A stretch of 7,155 nt of DNA from JAZRUF01 sp045636205. GTDB lineage: Bacteria; Bacillota; Clostridia; Oscillospirales; JAAYXM01. Below the pieces are notes generated by a model. That model was not told the origin of the DNA. It did not search any database and was given only the letters and a program-made list of their open reading frames with translations. The stretch is taken from NCBI GenBank assembly GCA_045636205.1, contig JAZTXE010000066.1, positions 1-7,155 on the forward strand, written 5' to 3'. This document shows, in pieces, positions 5,481 through 7,155 of the stretch (position 1 is the first letter of the stretch; each line of letters opens with the position of its first letter). A program made the position numbers and the translations under genes.

Positions 5481-7155
5481 ATGAGCATTATAACAAAACT
5501 TTTCGGCACGTACAGTGAGCGCGAGCTCAAAAAAATCATGCCGATTGTTTCTAAAATTGAAGCTCTTGAGGACGAATACAAAGCGATGAGCGATGACGAG
5601 CTTCGCGCGATGACACCCAAATTAAAGGAGCGACTTTCGCAGGGCGAAACGCTTGACGATATTCTGCCCGAGGCATTTGCCACGGTCAGGGAAGCTGCTG
5701 CACGTGTGCTGGGGCTTCGCGCGTTCCGCGTTCAGCTCATCGGCGGCATAGTTCTGCATCAGGGGCGCATCTCCGAGATGCGTACAGGTGAAGGAAAAAC
5801 CCTGGTCGCAACGCTGCCGTCATACTTAAACGCGCTCTCCGGCAACGGCGTACACGTTGTAACGGTAAACGATTATTTGGCAAAATACCAGGGTGAGCTT
5901 ATGGGACGAGTTCACCGATTCCTGGGTCTTAAAGTCGGCATTATTGTGCACGGTATCTCAAACGAGGAGCGCCGCGCCGCGTATAATGCGGACATCACCT
6001 ACGGCACGAACAACGAGTTCGGGTTTGACTATCTGCGTGACAATATGGCAATCTATCGTGAGGACATGGTCCAGCGCCTGACGCACAATTTTGCCATCGT
6101 CGACGAGGTTGACTCTATCTTGATTGATGAGGCGCGCACCCCGCTTATAATTTCCGGTCAGGGCGAGAAGCCGACTGTCATTTACGAGCAGGTTGACCGA
6201 TTTGTCGCAACGCTCAAACGCCTTAAAATCGCGTCTTTGGACGATAAAGAGGATCACGACGATATTGACGCTGACTATATCGTAAACGAGAAAGCGCGCA
6301 CCGCTACGCTGACTCCGTCAGGCATCAAAAAAGCCGAGGCGCATTTTCAGATAGAAAACTTGTCCGACCCGGCAAACACCACACTGCATCACCACATCAA
6401 CCAGGCTATCCGTGCACGCGGTGTAATGCAGAGGGATATTGACTATGTCGTGCGCGACGGTCAGATAATAATCGTTGACGAATTCACCGGTCGCCTTATG
6501 ATTGGTCGCCGCTACTCGGAAGGTCTGCACCAGGCGATTGAAGCGAAGGAGCGCGTTCGCATCCAGCGCGAGAGCAAAACGCTTGCGACCATCACATTCC
6601 AGAACTATTTCCGTCTTTACTCAAAGCTTGCGGGTATGACGGGTACTGCGCTCACCGAAGCCGAGGAATTTAAGCACATCTACGGTCTTGATGTGGTTGA
6701 AATCCCGACCAATAAGCCCATGATACGCAAGGACATGGCAGACGTTGTATATAAAACCGAAGCCGGAAAATTCCGTGCAGTGGTAAAGCAGATTGAGGAA
6801 TGCCGTCAGAAGGGACAACCGGTCCCCGTGGGTCCAATTTCAATTGAAAAGAGTGAGCAGCTCTCCGACATGCTGCGCCGCAACGGTATCCCGCATGTGG
6901 TTTTGAACGCAAAGCACCATGACAAGGAAGCTGAAATCGTCGCTCAGGCGGGTAAGCTCGGCTCGGTCACGATTGCGACCAACATGGCAGGCCGTGGTAC
7001 GGATATTATGCTCGGCGGCAATGCGGAGTATATGGCGAAGGCGGACCTTCGCAAATCCGGCATGGATGAGCAGCTTATAATTGACGCGGGCGGCACCGCG
7101 CACACCGAGGACCCGGAAATCCTTGCTGCACGTGAGAAGTATTTAGAGCTCTATA
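5481..7155 (+). CDS. secA: Preprotein translocase ATPase SecA (5' part; truncated by the window edge)
   Basis: SecA is the ATP-driven motor that pushes unfolded secretory proteins through the SecYEG channel. The window holds the first 558 residues of an expected 800-950, with no frameshift or stop. Visible motifs are LGLRAFRVQLIGGIVLHQG (78-96), Walker A MRTGEGKT (100-107), Walker B region VDEVDS (207-212) with IDEARTPLIISG (215-226), VDEFTGR (332-338), RRYSEGLHQAIEAKE (343-357), ITFQNYFRLYSKLAGMTGTA (371-390) and the second-motor-domain signature NMAGRGTDI (501-509). Some conserved positions are unusual: NDYLA is followed by KYQGE rather than the common (K/R)RD-type residues, and QPVPVGPISIE (446-456) has prolines where QPVLVGT is usual. 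The C-terminal wing, scaffold and zinc-binding tail lie outside the window. The start at ATG 5481 is supported by GGAGGG (5468-5473) with 7 bases of spacing and by the normal N-terminus (KLFGTYSERELKK). It would export, among others, the surface protein encoded just upstream. Confidence 0.97.
   Translation, partial: MSIITKLFGTYSERELKKIMPIVSKIEALEDEYKAMSDDELRAMTPKLKERLSQGETLDDILPEAFATVREAAARVLGLRAFRVQLIGGIVLHQGRISEMRTGEGKTLVATLPSYLNALSGNGVHVVTVNDYLAKYQGELMGRVHRFLGLKVGIIVHGISNEERRAAYNADITYGTNNEFGFDYLRDNMAIYREDMVQRLTHNFAIVDEVDSILIDEARTPLIISGQGEKPTVIYEQVDRFVATLKRLKIASLDDKEDHDDIDADYIVNEKARTATLTPSGIKKAEAHFQIENLSDPANTTLHHHINQAIRARGVMQRDIDYVVRDGQIIIVDEFTGRLMIGRRYSEGLHQAIEAKERVRIQRESKTLATITFQNYFRLYSKLAGMTGTALTEAEEFKHIYGLDVVEIPTNKPMIRKDMADVVYKTEAGKFRAVVKQIEECRQKGQPVPVGPISIEKSEQLSDMLRRNGIPHVVLNAKHHDKEAEIVAQAGKLGSVTIATNMAGRGTDIMLGGNAEYMAKADLRKSGMDEQLIIDAGGTAHTEDPEILAAREKYLELY

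Noticed and set aside
5893..7103. Short open frames on both strands inside secA
   Set aside because: The secA frame is continuous with all motor motifs in order; the others are by-products of its codon pattern.

Overview
The window looks like chromosomal DNA of a spore-forming member of the Clostridia, most likely an Oscillospiraceae/Ruminococcaceae-type gut bacterium. The evidence is an endospore engulfment gene (spoIIP), strong AGGAGG-type ribosome sites, a Gram-positive-style SecA, an ECF-type vitamin transporter subunit, and short GC-rich hairpin repeats of a kind common in that group. The taxonomic placement is an inference from gene content and style, not from a marker comparison.

Layout. 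Positions 30-1829 lie on the minus strand. SpoIIP (678-1829) comes first in transcriptional order, followed by an ECF-transporter S component (30-593). The S-component gene has its own promoter between the two genes, and a perfect inverted repeat sits inside that promoter. Positions 1830-2284 are a divergent intergenic region; its left half holds a composite repeat made of two opposed hairpin units (1890-2010). Positions 2285-5105 lie on the plus strand. They encode an 877-residue secreted protein built of about four carbohydrate-binding-like beta-sandwich modules, a bacterial Ig-like (Big_2) domain and a distinctive C-terminal module. A 54-residue small protein follows 22 bases later, and an intrinsic terminator at 5124-5150 ends the unit. 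Positions 5151-5480 hold a second pair of the same repeat family (5193-5305), in the opposite arrangement, and a near-consensus promoter for secA. secA starts at 5481 and runs off the right edge after 558 codons.

How it fits together. spoIIP (septal peptidoglycan hydrolysis during engulfment), the S component (vitamin uptake) and secA (protein export motor) are ordinary chromosomal functions. The surface protein and its small partner are the accessory part: a two-gene transcription unit bracketed on both sides by repeat pairs, so it may be a cassette inserted between conserved genes. The least explained items are the 54-residue peptide, the C-terminal module of the surface protein, the opposite topology of the two repeat pairs, and the operator-like inverted repeat in the S-component promoter. 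I did not find a clear, complete new defence, CRISPR or mobile system here.
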